From Centroberyx gerrardi (Eukaryota > Chordata > Actinopteri > Beryciformes > Berycidae), in contig NC_136013.1 of NCBI RefSeq assembly GCF_048128805.1, positions 4,946,602-5,010,601 on the forward strand: 64,000 nucleotides of DNA, written 5' to 3'. Shown piece by piece: positions 1 through 13,217 of this stretch. Numbering within the stretch: the stretch's first letter is position 1; the number at the start of each line of letters is the position of its first letter. The notes beneath the pieces are model-generated. The model was not told where the DNA came from. It made no database searches and saw only the letters and a program-made list of their open reading frames with translations. The position numbers were made by a program, and so were the translations under genes.

Positions 1-3000
1 TAACAGCAGAAATCATAGACAAATTGTGGATGATGACCTTTTTTATGCACGTTATCATCACCGTATTTATCTATGTAGAAAGCAGCCATGCAAAACCTGA
101 ATTGCTCTAATTACTGAAAGTCTAATTAGCCTTGCTTATTATTCATGACCAACAAAGAACGAGACACTTTAACCAGCATGTACACTGCATCCCCGAGTCT
201 TAACTGTCAAGAGTTTTGCATGTCATGACGAGCACAACGGGGAAAAAATCCTCAGTGATTTAATTCAGGCTTAACGTGTCTTTCAAGCCATCAAATCAAA
301 TTTTAAAAAGAAAGGAGGAATCCTTGGTTGAAGTGCTTCGGGGAGACAACACGGCTCAAACGCACCCAGCAGCGGTCTGCAATGAAATATTCATTATGTT
401 TTTTACTATGCGTTTCAAAAGTCATCAAATCAATAAAATAAAATGGACAATCCTTGATAGACACCCCAGTGTTTTGGGTGGGCTACCTCGCTCTGGTGCA
501 CCCGCCAACAGTCTGCAAGGAGACATTCACCATGGTTCATACGATGCTCGGGCCTGTCTGCCATGTGCTGGAGGCAGGGAGGAGGACCAGAGGAGGGCAT
601 GGTGAATAATTCAGTGCCACTCTACTCTTACAACACACGCAAGCTCAAACTACAAAGCTCAGAGAAGATGCAAACAATTACACAGCCTACATTTCCTGTA
701 CAGGAGCACTCATGACGAATGAAGCTCCCAGGAAGGCCGCTGCCAAAACTTGTTAGCGTTACGCTTATCTGAGGTCAAGTATTGCTTTGCTGAAACAAAA
801 CCTGCGAGTGCTGTCCATGGTTTTCATTGATTGTGTGTTATGCAGCCTACATTGCAAACTACGCAATAAAGAGGACATCTGTGAGAAGTGAGGAGCTTTG
901 TATGACCTGGGATGGCTACTAAATGGCTTCATCATTAGCTGGGAAGAACAGAGTAGCCGAGACGTACGCTGAAAGAGAAGTAGCCTAAATCGAAGGGGCG
1001 AGCACTGATGTCATCCCTCCTGGTGACAGGGACGCTGCCTGACTCAGAGACGGATGACAAACAGGAAGTCTTCTGGGGCTCGCGGATTGTGTGTCCAGCG
1101 GTAACAAAAGCCTTGCAAGACCTATTACCCGCCTGTCGTGTATTGGCTATTAGTTTACAGGTCTACAGATGCATCGCAGAGGTCCAAACCCCAACATCAT
1201 AACACCAATGTCTAGCCTGGGGGGCATCGGAGCCGAACAAAGAGGCAACAATTCAGACAGAGGAATGCACCGCCGAAATGGATTAGAAAAACCCCCCATT
1301 CAGAGTAGAAATCTACATCGGGACAGATGACAGAGCGAAACAAATTGATCAGACACAACAGAAACAATGGCGCACAGATCAAAACAGCACTAACTTGACA
1401 CAACAGTCTGGCCTATTCATTCACCCATCTGGGATGTATACACACACACACACACCTCTCGAGGTGAGGTAGTGCACACTCACCCGGGTGTACGTGTGCC
1501 TCCTAGTCTGTGACATGTTTCCTGGTCGCCGAGCCCCCCGTCGGCCGTCTTGACTGAGGGAGCGTGTTATTGGGGAGAGCGTCGGCCAGACACAAGGGGG
1601 TCGGGGAGAGGGGTGGGGGGGGGTTCGGTGATGCCGCCGGAGCGTCTCTCTCTCTCTCTTCCTCTCTCTCTCTCCTTACAGATCACACCATCCCTCTCCT
1701 AATCCTCACAGTACAGTCTGGGCTCTCCAAACTCTCCGTTTCTCCTCTCTGCTGATCACAGGGGGGCCGGCGGTGGCCCGGCTCAGTCTGGGAGCTTCTG
1801 AGGACAGGCGCTCCCCCCAATCCGCCTCGCCGGGCCGACTTCGCAAGGGGATGAATGGGCCGAAAAGGAAAACAGAGCAGAGAGGGGGAAAAAACGAGCA
1901 GGCTCGGTCTGCTGTGAGTGCATCAGCTGAGCGGCAGCACTGCGCTAGTGTCTGCGCTGGCTTCTGCAGGAGGGAGGGTGGTTTAGGCCCAGGCGGCGGT
2001 GCTGGGTCCTAAAGCCTGCAATATGCCTCTCAAAAGCATATCAGAAACTGGACAGTCATTATTCTCATGCTTAATCCTCAGAATTTAGCATGATGCAGTC
2101 GTTTGGACTTGTTTTCTTCAGCTTTATGGCTGATCAGAGAGAGCTGACAGGCAAGACTTCTCACAGTCCAGATAAGTCCAATCGTCAAAGTGTATTCCTG
2201 CTAAAATCCTCCAATAATCAATAGACTCATGAATGATCGGTCACCAGAAACACTCTTTGAACTGTTTTGATAGCCATCAACGCAACAAAGCAGCATCATA
2301 CAAGATGCCAGATGTATCCAGAAACAATGCTCTCTCTGCACTGCAGGCTGTTTCATTTTCATTTCATTTCAAGTTCTTCAAAAACCATTTCACTTCCTCT
2401 CCCCCCTGTTAAAAGCACGACTGCTGGGACAAACGAATTACATTTGGCCTAGAAATGAAAGACGTGAAACACAGGTAGTGAGCCTTTTTCCACCGGGGGA
2501 AGGTGAACCGGTTCGATTCCACTTCATTGTGGTTTGACACAAAAGGCCCAGGTGACGCGCCATCATGCAGCACACTGTAAGTAAAGGCCTGCAGATTGCA
2601 TTAGGGCCCAGCCTGATGGTTTGGCAGATCACAGAAGCAGGATTAACACTCTTTTATGAGCTAACTGCGTGGCTGGGGCTTTTTCACTCTCAATCCTCTA
2701 TTCATGTGTTGTCGGGGTTTTTTTGCAATGGAAGCAAATGCTGCAGGGCTTCTGTGTAAAAGGTTTCAGCATCGAGGCTGATGAGAGAGTTTTGTTTTAA
2801 CAGGATGCATTTCAGCAGCTGAACCAAAGGGACCAAAGCTTTCAGGAGAGGGAGATACATATCTGCCTAATAATGCATCAGTCGTAAAGCCTCAGCAACA
2901 AAGCTTGGGCCAGGCTGATATATTGTGGGGTTTGTAGGCTTAGTATATCCTACACACATGGATATTCTGACAGAATCATGTAAGCCCGGGCCTTTTGAAC

Positions 3001-3197
3001 GCATCTGTGTCTTCAAAACAGCCTAAATCCCCATACAATATCACAAAACGGTGTATACAAGTCTGAAAACAGCCAACTAAACAAGAGCCAGCCGAAGATT
3101 CAGAGCTACTTACAGTGGAGGATATTTAGGGCCACACAATAAATCTCTGCAGTCTCTTTGCACCCCTTTATGCAAATGAGGAGGGCAGAGCAGAACC

Positions 3198-3212
3198 GAG
3201 GGGGTGGGTGCT

Positions 3213-3245
<33 letters not shown>

Positions 3246-3280
3246 GAGGTGGGTGGGTGGTTGGAGGGGGGGGGGGGGGG
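3198..3280. repeat. G-rich GGA microsatellite and poly-G tract
   Basis: About ten GGA units are followed by GGGT-type repeats and a run of more than 15 G. The G-runs could form quadruplexes on the plus strand. The tract lies just before a purine-rich stretch that ends in a GTAAAA donor-like site near 3527, but no coding exon was found there. Confidence 0.7.
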
Positions 3281-5639
3281 TCTTATCTCTCACCAAAGAA
3301 AAAGGCATAGCCGCTGAAATCCACATGGGATCAGCAGACGACCAAAATGCCTCATCACAGAAGATGAGGACAATGAGGCAGAGAGAGAGGCGTAAACCGG
3401 CACAGCTACAGTCGAGCTCACAGTCGAGATTTCGGGAACAGAGGTGACACACTGGAATTTCAGCAGGATCGACACTACGCATCTAGGTCTGCCGGTCCGG
3501 GGAGGAGAAATCCACCTCACTGACAAGGTAAAAGACAAACAACATCGCTACGTCCTAAATGCTAATACAGATCAGAGCAGAAAGATGGGTTGTGCAGTAT
3601 AGTATAAATGTAGTATAAATTTAAGTTCAACATATCTGAGAGATATCGTGCCTTTTACAGATACTTGAATGAAGAGCTAAAATAGCAGCCGCTGTGTCAA
3701 AGTCACGCTGTGATTGGTTTCACACAGCATCATTATGTCATCAAGGTATAGATCTCTAGGGCTTGGAAAAAAAAATCAATAGGAAGCGAGGGTTTCATTT
3801 GATAAGAGTTCAGTTCAGTAAATGATACGGCAGGGTCACTGAAACTGAATAGAAATAAACTGTCGATATATAAAGCTATTTCACCAAGGTTAAAGCTGCA
3901 GCAGTTGTCATCTAGTATTAACATTTATTGTTAGGCCTAATATTAACAGTACAACTTTTACTGTGTGGGATACATGATGTCTTGGCCTCATGATTAGTAA
4001 TACTGTGGTAAATGTTTCATTAATGGGTAAACTATGAGCTCAAATATGTCATCGCCATGAGGAGAATCACCAACATTACAAAAAGTGAAAAACAAAAAAG
4101 CACAGAATAGTGTTTTATTTTTTAAATGACCTTATATCCATGTAACCTACATCAATCTGATATTTCTTGCTACAAAGTACTTATACCATAAAGACTAATA
4201 ACGGTGGATTAACTGTATCTCTCAAATTGAAAGTTGGGTTCACCCTCCACTACCTGCTTGCCAGATATATTTAGGTCTCCTCTCAGACAGCACTATGTCA
4301 TGCATACATGAAAAGTAGGTCATCCATACAAACACAAGGATAGAGCCTATTCATTTTAGGTACAGATGTGTAGCTGACGCTTTATTCCAGTGTGCATCAA
4401 ATGAGCAACAAAGTGCTTGATTTAAATGCATCATCATCATCAAAATAGGCTAATGTATAAATAAAGATGGCTGAGTCTAAATTAGGGGAAAGGGAAATGC
4501 TAAATGTGTAATCTGGTGCCATCTAGTGATTTCAAAGGCAGGGCACCATTGCCTCAAAAAAATATTGCCCCACTGAATACACCACAACAATAATCTTGTC
4601 AGTAAATTAACTTAATTAAAATGAGCTATACTATTATCCTAAATACAACAGAGGCTAAACTAATCATTTTTGGCCCGTTATGTCTGGTAGGGAATCATAT
4701 TAATTGACAGCATGGGTGTGGCTGCAGCCTGACATTACATTACATTGCATTTTATCCTGGCAGATTAACGAAATAGGCTTCTGCCAAATGAGAAAATAAA
4801 TCTGAGGACTGCTGATTAAAGCCAAATTAAGTCAAATCATCCCATGTGGGCTGGCTGTCCGACCCCCCGCTCCCCCCCCCATAAGCATCAACCACAGCTA
4901 ATTAAATAACTGAAACAATCACCAGCCAAAAAAATGCGTGTTTTTAATGTCCATTCGTTGTATTTAATAGCTGTGATTGTCATTAATATCATCTCTACAG
5001 TATAAACCGACATTTGGTCCTCAGTCTCAGCTGTCAGTTGGTTGGACACTCCCTGCTCAGCTGCTAGCAACAGTAGCCTAGCTAGCTTCAGTTAGCTTTC
5101 TCATGCTTTCCCCGAGCCTCACCCGGGACATTTTAACAACAAAACACACACACACCTGCGTTTTAACAAAGCTTTCCTGCATGTATCAGCCAAGTCCAGG
5201 TGGCAGTGTGTGCTGAAATCTTACCTGGTTGTGTTAAATGTAACCGCTCAGCTTCGTCCCTGCCAGGCTACATCCATCCATGGAAATCTGACCGGCAACA
5301 TCCTGAGGTGTCCGACCTGCTGCCTGACCACAACTGTCAAACCGTGGAGCCTGCTGACATGTTTAACACTGTATCAGGTTATATACACACTGAGTACATT
5401 ACTGCATTCATCGGTGAGAAAGAGGACAGCTGACAAGGTTGAAATATATCAATATAATGTAAAGGAACAGAAAAATTATGGCATAAATTATAATAAAGTC
5501 AATTAGATGTTCTTTCTTTGTCTTCTTTTCTTCAGTAATCTTGTTTCTCTTTTGCTTGCCATGTGAAGCTCTTTGTAAACTTCATATTGGAAAAGTTCTG
5601 TACCTACAAATACAGTTATGTAATAAAACGTCGAGGGGG

Positions 5640-5870
5640 AAAAGAGACACCAAGGAAAAAAGCAAAAAAAACAAAAAAAAATCACCCAAGGAAATAGGAA
5701 ACAACTAAAAAAACATCAAGGAAAAAGCAACAGCTAAAAAAAAAACACAGAGGAAAAAAACATCAATAACAAAAGAAAGACAAACAAGGAAAAGGAAAAC
5801 ATCAACAAAAACCGTCAAGGAAAAGGAAAAAAACAAAAGAAACAAAAACATCAACAAGTAGAGGAAACAG
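5640..5870. repeat. A-rich degenerate repeat block
   Basis: About 230 bases are made mostly of A runs broken by a recurring motif close to AACATCAAGGAAAA. It looks like a decayed short tandem repeat with no coding potential. Confidence 0.5.
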
Positions 5871-5926
5871 AGAAATTCATCCTGACTACTCGTGCATCCG
5901 CAGGCGAGGCTTCTTGCTGACGCGCC

Positions 5927-6397
5927 TTGTATCCATATTTAAACATCATAAAGTTGATCAGCTTGGCTGGCAGGGGACAGTCAGACAAATTCATCGATTC
6001 TGTCAAGGCCGTGAAACAAACTCCAGAGCTTTACAACAACGCACTGGCGATGCCCAAACCCTTCAAACTCCCTCCTAACAACCTTCCCCTGACCCTCAGC
6101 CATACAAAAACACAAGACGTGTCCTTCCTGCATGTAGCTTGTTTGGTCCCGTCTGAGACCGAGCTGGATCCCCTGGGTGAAGCAGCTACCAGACAGATCG
6201 TGGTTATTAGTGGAGTCAGGAGGGATCCAGACAAGGCTTTGGCTGCCAGGAGAAAGCAGAGCAACACAAGCTGCAGCGGCATTCAGCTGCTCAGGAGAAA
6301 CCAAAGGAACACATTTCCCATTGTCCTCGTCCCGGGAAGGACGGCGCCGAAAAACTGGCCACCTGGTCGTCCTGGAAAGAATAACACAGCTCGCTAG
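5927..6397 (+). other. Unassigned 156-codon ORF
   Basis: The plus-strand ORF is open for 156 codons and reads as non-repetitive, moderately basic protein with no motif I recognise. The minus strand is also open over much of the same span (5981-6304), so openness alone is weak evidence. No clear splice partners were found on either side. It could be an exon of an unknown gene, a decayed mobile-element fragment or chance. Confidence 0.2.
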
Positions 6398-7293
6398 CAG
6401 ACAAAAAGTGAAGATGAGAATGTATTTTTAGATGACATGATGAAGTACGCTATACGAATACATGTTGTGTTTTTCAGTAAGCAATGTTTTTAGATATCTA
6501 AACACTGGAGGTTTGACTACTGTGAACATTCATAGTTGAAAACAGCAGAGGATTATGTAGCTGCAGGTCATGTTTTACATTTGCACTCCATCTAATATGA
6601 AAAGAATATGCAACTGCAAGTTATGTTAGCTGTTAAAATACTTAAAACCAGACTTACACCTATGATTATTCATCTCAAGGTTTCAAATATACCCGATACA
6701 TTGTTAGTATTATGTTATGTATTCTCATGGTCTAACATGTCACCTGTTCAGCATCTTTTACCAAAACATGGATGGGCTTCTCATTAGCATCTTAGTGTTC
6801 ACCTAATCAGGATCGCCTCATTTATCTTATAAGAAATAATCTTTGTGGTTAGGACAGGCTGGGGAAACTGGGTTCTTGATACTATTTAAAAATAAATTCT
6901 TAAAAAAAAAAAATCACTTTACAGATATTTGTTTTTCATGCCACAAAAATGAAAAGAGACACAGTTTAGCTCTAACATTTTATTCTAAGCATCCAATAGG
7001 CATGAATAATTTACAAAATCAAATAATTGAATAATAATAATAATGAAATTCAAGCAAATCAATCAACATAAAACACTGGATAGCACAACCATGGAAAGAA
7101 CAGATTTATCCATACTTAAGGACTAATGTTACATGTAAATCAACTATAAAGGAAGATGATTCAATGAGGTAACAGAAATGGCAAAAAACAATAAATGCTC
7201 GATCCAGTTTGTGTGTAGATTACTCATGAGAATGCTGTCATTCTGAAATGTTAAGCAATTTTTGTGTGTGTGTGTTTTTATATTTCAGTCCAT

Positions 7294-7968
7294 TCAGTCC
7301 CTTTTCCGATCTTGCTGTAAATCTAGTCTGTACTCAACCAGGGAGAAGTTGGTGATTTTGGCAACAAGTTCAGGAATGACAAACTCTCTTATCTTGTCGT
7401 AGCCCATGTGTTCGTAAAGCTTCTGAGCGTCTGTCTGCACCACCGAGGTGTACAGGACGACGGCCGCGTAACCCCTCTCCCGCGTAAAATCCGCTACCGT
7501 CCGACACAGAGCCTTGGCGATGCCCATCCCGCGGTGCGTCCGGCGCACAGACATGCGCTTCAGTTCCAAGCAGCCCGACACCTTCTCAGCGGGCAGGCAG
7601 GCCACCGTGCCGACCACCCGACCCTCGCTCTCAGCCACCCAGAAGCACGCGTCCTTCTGCTCCAGGTAGGTCTCCCCGATGTGGTTGAGGTCCTTCTTGA
7701 GGGACGTGTCGATGTAGCTGGAGAACATGTAGCCGACGAACTGCCGCGCCCCCGCCAGGACGAGGGTGACGGCCAGGATGGGCAGCAGGAAGGACTTGGA
7801 GCTGGCCATCAGAGCGCAGAACACGCACATCAGCACCATCTGGGTGAGCGGCTGCTTCAGGAGGTGCATGAAGGACGAGGGCACGTGCTCGCTCATCCCC
7901 AGGGTGAAGATCTCCTTCACCGCCTCTGAGTCCTCGTCCCGGTACTTCCGGATCTGGATACTGGCCAT
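7294..7968 (-). CDS. nat8-like: NAT8/camello-like N-acetyltransferase, 224 aa
   Basis: This is a GNAT-fold acetyltransferase of the NAT8/camello type. In that family the enzymes are anchored in the ER or Golgi membrane and acetylate cysteine conjugates or protein lysines; the substrate of this copy cannot be read from sequence. The coding region is a single exon. The start MASIQIRKYRDED is chosen because it matches the family N-terminus (short lead, then IRKY); an ATG 29 codons upstream at 8055 is in frame but adds non-family residues. A hydrophobic stretch lies at about residues 41-75, the family motif CFWVAESEGRVVG at 108-120, and the acetyl-CoA loop RRTHRGMGIAKAL at 142-154. Length fits the family (about 220-230 aa). 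A minus-strand AATAAA (read as TTTATT at 6978-6983) could end the transcript. Identification to family is firm; orthology to one NAT8 paralogue is not. Confidence 0.88.
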   Translation of the reverse strand: MASIQIRKYRDEDSEAVKEIFTLGMSEHVPSSFMHLLKQPLTQMVLMCVFCALMASSKSFLLPILAVTLVLAGARQFVGYMFSSYIDTSLKKDLNHIGETYLEQKDACFWVAESEGRVVGTVACLPAEKVSGCLELKRMSVRRTHRGMGIAKALCRTVADFTRERGYAAVVLYTSVVQTDAQKLYEHMGYDKIREFVIPELVAKITNFSLVEYRLDLQQDRKRD

Positions 7969-8055
7969 GATGCGGCACCGTCTTTCAATGAAACAGTAAG
8001 ACAACTGTGAGAGCTGACAAACTACGGAGTTGCCAATCACATACTTAAACATCAT

Positions 8056-10561
8056 TCATTCATTTTCTTAACCCTTTTATTCCTTTTCAGGGTCACAGGG
8101 GGGCTGCAGCCTATCCCAGGATGCACTGCTCAGAAGGCAGGTAAACACCCTTGACAGAGCATAAATATCACACACATCATGAATTATTAGGGCGAAGTTA
8201 CACTGGAGAAGAAATGGGATAAGTCTCCCTGCCCCCAACTTCAGCACTAATCACTCATGACCCTCAAAATGACCCAAAATCGGCGTCCAGGTCACATGAA
8301 TCCGGGTGACCCCAAACTCCAAAGGTAAGCTTATAATTAACTAGCGATAAGCTAGCTGACGTTAGCTAACTGTTACTGCAAAAGGCTAAATAACGTCATT
8401 AGCCCCTTGTTCTTCTCAAGCAAAACATTATGAAACATAACACTGAATGTGCAGTCAGGTAATGTGTACTATAGGACATGTAAACAGATAACAAGACTTT
8501 AATTCGACATTTCGCTGCGAAGTTAGCTAAAGGCAGCTAGCCAAAGTGTTCGCCTCTAAGCTGCCAGTGACGGACTGAGGTTTGAGTCTGACTCACTCGC
8601 TGGAGGAGAAAATATGTAAATAAATATGACTAACCTGTTTTTGAAACGCTTGGACGCTAAATCAGAGTTTTGCTGCGCGCAGCAAGTTGCCTGAAGTCAA
8701 ACTCGTCTCATCTGCTTTCCTCTTCCTCAACTCGGATCACTTGGAGCACTTCCTGGTTTGAGGAATGCTGGTCGCGGATTGGATAAGTGGCGCGTGCGCT
8801 CGCAGCAGAACAGTGCTTTGTTATGCCTGAATACAACCATTTGTCTGCAATGATCTGATGTAATATTTCGCTAATATCAGTGGCATACATAATAAAAGGC
8901 CTTGAAAATCCTTGAAAGTTTGTGGATTTGTGGAAAGTTTTAGATGAATGAATGAATGGATGGATGGCCTTGAAAGTACTTGATTTTCTATTAAAATAAA
9001 GCTACCAAATTCATCAGTCACTTCCCAGCTTTAACCCCAAGGATTTCACCATGAGGGCCTATGATTCAAATTCTGAATGTCATGTCTTACCCCAAAACAT
9101 GAGTCCTTAATTCCACCACACAAGACCTTGAAAGGCATGGATAAGTCCTTGAATTTGCTGTTAAAGTGGGTGTGTAAGTGTACCTTTCTTGTTGGACGGG
9201 GGCTTATTTACTTCATCATTCACAGATTACAAGAAAATATAACAGAAGATAGTATACAAGTGTGCAGGGAAGACTGAGGGAATCCAGAACAGCTCATCAC
9301 ATGGTTTACAACTGTCTTCCAATTAATCAGATCAGTGCAAAATAACACAAAGCAGGCAAACAAATCAATAGTATTACTTGTAACGCTCTAATACGGCTTC
9401 TGTCTCCATGAAGATCGCAGTGCAAAAGAACAGCAGAGTGGTTCTCATTTTGTATGTCAGACAGCAGCTGGTCTGAGTGGGAATATGTTTGTACATTTGG
9501 GTGGGAAAGTTGGATAAATTGGATGAAAACAGTTGCTGAAAACAAAACTTACACAAATGGGGGGAAAAGGTAAAAGTTTCAAGTAGGTTACATAACAATG
9601 CAAATATATTTGTATTGTCTGGTAAGGTTTTCTTTTTGGCATTCGTGGTACCCCATATTGGTCGATTGTACAAATGATAGTTACTGTCACTCCTTGACCT
9701 AAGCAGTAAATAATAAAGCCTTAGGGATAGGGGAAAAGGGAAAATAGAGAAAACTGCTTTACAAGAAAATCAAAATGGTGGATATGTTAATATGGCGAAC
9801 ACTGATGGTCCTGGAGGCAAATTTGTGAAAGGTAGCAAAACAATCTAGATACAGTAGGCTATGTGCACCAAATTTCATGTTATTCATTAATTTCATGTCA
9901 TTTGAACTTGTGGTATGGGATATGACTGTTAATGATTTTTTATTTTGACCTGCAGTTGTAATCCCATAACCCCTCCTCCTTGGGCTAATCAGTATATTTA
10001 TAAATATGTATGTATATATATATATAAAAATAGACAAAAATAAACCAAACTAGTTCAGCCATATATCCTCAAAAAAAGGGACCGGCCCAGAGGTCAAAGT
10101 CTGATGCCATAACAGTCACTGCTGCCACAGTAAAACTGGTTGTGTTAGTCTACAACACCAATGAGTTACCACAACTGTCAGATATTTCACAATGTATGGA
10201 GACTGAAAAAATAATTTATTGTTTTCTTAAAACAAATTTGTCTAGATTCCACACACCAAATGATTGTAAAGATTTTCCATTTTTTGAGGGGTTAAGCTAC
10301 AGCGATAGTCAAAAGATAGAAAACAATTCATTTTTTTAAACATTGAGTTTTGTTTGTACAAAACATTCACTTTACATTCACTTTCCTGCCCAAACAAGTT
10401 GTGAGCAGAAATGAAAGCAGCTCATCACTATTTTTTCAATTCAGACGCTCTTTCTTTCCAGTTTGTGTTGCCCTGTCTCTCCTCTCTAGCCCAGGTTGAT
10501 CTCTCTAGCCCAGGTGGATCTCTCTAGCCCAGGTTGATCTCTCTAGCCCAGGTTGATCTCT
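8056..10561. other. Intergenic region between NAT8-like and SLC39A8
   Basis: No coding exon is seen. A short fragment near 8085-8130, reading GGTCACAGGGGGGCTGCAGC, resembles a dispersed fish repeat. A minus-strand AATAAA (TTTATT at 10215-10220) is a candidate polyadenylation signal for SLC39A8, about 340 bases after its stop. The rest is AT-rich sequence. Confidence 0.5.
8635..8740 (-). other. Possible non-coding 5' exon of the NAT8-like gene
   Basis: A strong minus-strand donor, CAG|GTTAGT, lies at 8635/8634 in a CpG-containing stretch about 0.65 kb upstream of the NAT8-like start. This suggests a 5' UTR exon spliced to the coding exon through an acceptor shortly before 7968. The 5' limit is a guess. 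Confidence 0.3.
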
Positions 10562-10576
10562 CTAGCCCAGGTTGAT
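10482..10576 (-). repeat. 19-bp minisatellite containing the SLC39A8 stop codon
   Basis: Five head-to-tail copies of a 19-bp unit (plus strand CTCTCTAGCCCAGGTTGAT) occupy 10482-10500, 10501-10519, 10520-10538, 10539-10557 and 10558-10576. The copy at 10501 differs by one base; the others are identical. On the minus strand the first copy encodes the last residues of ZIP8 (EINLG) and its TAG stop; the other four lie in the 3' UTR. Confidence 0.95.
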
Positions 10577-13183
10577 CTCTCCAGCGAACATGGTGATCAG
10601 TAGTATGATGGCAAACCCAGTGAGCAGCCCAGCGTTCTGGATCAGGAAGAAGATGACCTTGGTGGAAGTCCGGTCTTGTTCCTTCATTATGTTGTTCATC
10701 TCTGGAAACTGAGGAGCAACAGTGAGAGTCAGATTTCTGTCACATGCAAAACACTTCCAGAGAGACGACACACACACTGGGCTTTATTGTTCAGCAGGCA
10801 GCTATAGAGGAAGTGAGAATCTATGAGCAGTTGTAGTAAAAGGAAGTATGATTTGGTTTGTGATATTTCCCATGTAGTTCTAAAGGGCAGAGAGGACAAA
10901 ATTCAAACTAGATTCTTTTAAATGGAAAAAAAAAATTCACAAAATAAAGCCGGATTACTCTTCTTTTCTCAGCTGACTGACCACTCACTGTCAAATGGCT
11001 TCACAATTTGGCCAGTTTCTGATGTAATGCTTATGGAGAAACTACAAATTTGTACTCTGTAATGGATGTGATTTAGCAGTGTACAATGCTTAAGTCAAAA
11101 TGTACGTAAGTAAAAGTAAAACTAGTACCAATTTAAAAAAAATACTCAAAACAGTACAAGTACACAAAAAATCTACTCAGTTACAATAACAAGAGTAACT
11201 GTGATTAGTTATTTCCACCCATGGTGTTTTCTCAGACAACACTGATCTGATTTTGATGAAACTTGGAGGGGTGATGCATTTTAGCACTGTCCTCTGGTGT
11301 TTAGAAAATGACACTGAATGGCCTGATGAGGGCGCTGTAATTAAATGTTAAAATGTCTAAGGTCCCAACTCCTACAGCTGTTACAGTAAGTCCAGTTCAC
11401 ACAAAACTTGCTACACAAATCCAGCTTTCCTTACAAATCCCTCAGTGGCCTAACGGACGCAAAAATTAAAGGTCAAAATTTTAAACTCAGATGTAAAATC
11501 TCTGACACCCCTGGTCAGATTTTGATTAAACTTGGAGGGATGATGCATCTTTCTCCTGATTGGCCCAAGAGGTGACTGCATCATTTGTGGGGAACGACAT
11601 GTTTACTTGTTACAGTTTGTATTGTTGTTATCAATAAAAAGCATCAACATCATTACACAACAACATTTCAAACAGCTTAAAATACAATATATAGACAACT
11701 TCAGATGCAAAGGAAAGCTATTGCACAAGCCCCAAAGACCACAGTTATAAATTATAACCTATCAATTATGCATTACAACCTCCAGAAAGCGAAGTGCCAT
11801 TTTGTCATACACACCCTCAGACGGGACAGTCTCACTCACCATGTCTGCCAGTGCAATATACAGGAACATGCCTCCAGCGATGGCGAAGATGGCGTTGGGG
11901 GCGAAGGCGCTGCCGAGCAGGATGCCGAACGCCAGGCCGATGTAACAGGACATGGCCGACAGCAGGTTGAAGAAGATGGCCTGCGGGATGCTCATACCAG
12001 CGTTCAGCAGGATCACAAAGTCGCCTGCAGAGGGAGAGAGACGCAGCCGATTAACCACAGCTGATACAATAATGTATAAATAGTCAATAGCCTGATTGAA
12101 ATGTAAGTGTTCGGTTTCTTCTCTCTTGTATTTGTCTGTATTCACATTCTTTTTTGCTCTGTAAAGAACTTTGTGATGAACCAAAAGTGCCCATGAATAA
12201 ATTTCACTTGGGGAAAACACAAATCTGATATGGATATTCTTTTTGTTTAAAAGCACCCAGCAAAAAGAGTCATTCCATCTGAAATCCGACTGAATTTGGG
12301 AGTTTTACAGGCTTAGGTCTACATTTTTTTTCATTTTCAGGCAAAAAAGGAATTAAAAATCAGATTTTCATTGTGGTAATTACACAGAACATATAGAACA
12401 CATATTCATCAAGGTTTCGATGCAACTATGAATACAGGACGTACACTCCTACACTCTGCAGGACTTGTGTAGGAGAAGATTTAAGTTCCATCAATGTTGT
12501 TGCAATTCCTACTGGTCACCAACAGAGGTCAATAAGTGTCATAGATTACTTGATGCCCCTTTAAAGTCACAATGAAACCACATTTTGAGAGCATCTTGCT
12601 TCCTTAATGTGATGTATTTCCTGTTGAAACAGGATATTGGGGCGGGACATACTGCAGGGAGGGATCATTTAAAAGTGTAAACCAATGGGGTATCAGTTAG
12701 GGAGAGAAAGGTTTGATTTGAGGGGCGGAGGTTGATGGTTTTATTGGCTGGAATTTTTATGTTTGCCTCCTGGTACACGATGATGTCACCACTAAAGAAG
12801 GCAATAAAGTGATTTTTAATTTCAGTGTGACTTTAAATTTAAGCAATAGGATGTAACCGGCTTTATATGAGGGATAACTACTCTCTGTCTCCTTTGGAAC
12901 TTAAAAATCACGCCAAATAAAATCAATCAGTCAATCAATTCAGTTTTCCATTGCTGCTCACTCACCCAGCTCATGCGGGAACTCCTCGCACACGATGGCG
13001 ATGGACGTGCTGAACCCCGCCAGCACCGACACCGTGAACGAGGCGCCGATCGCCAGGCCGTCGATGAAGTTGTGCAGAGCGTCGCTCAGCGTTATCATCC
13101 ACGCCACCGTCTTGATGTTGGAGATGCGTTGGCCGCGCAGCCAGTGGCACATGACGCCCGACACATGGACTTCCTGCGAGGAC

Positions 13184-13217
<34 letters not shown>

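Larger units (their letters stand above)
1..7293. other. Left intergenic region, no supported gene
   Basis: I find no exon chain or recognisable protein here on either strand. The region holds a short CA microsatellite near 1439-1456, a GC-rich stretch with polypyrimidine runs at about 1490-2010, a GGA/G-rich tract at about 3198-3280, an A-rich block at 5640-5870 and one unassigned ORF at 5927-6397. The GC-rich parts could belong to the promoter of a gene outside the window, but no coding first exon can be read. I looked for a calcineurin A (PPP3CA) first exon, because that gene lies in the human 4q24 neighbourhood, and did not find one. Confidence 0.5.

Noticed and set aside
1560-2010. GC-rich block with short plus-strand ORFs, considered as a first exon
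   Set aside because: The frames are low-complexity (Ser/Leu or Gly/Arg runs) and no coding partner exon was found within the window.
7408-7929. Plus-strand 173-codon ORF over the NAT8-like gene
   Set aside because: Antisense shadow of GC-rich coding sequence; its His/Arg-rich composition reflects the opposite strand.
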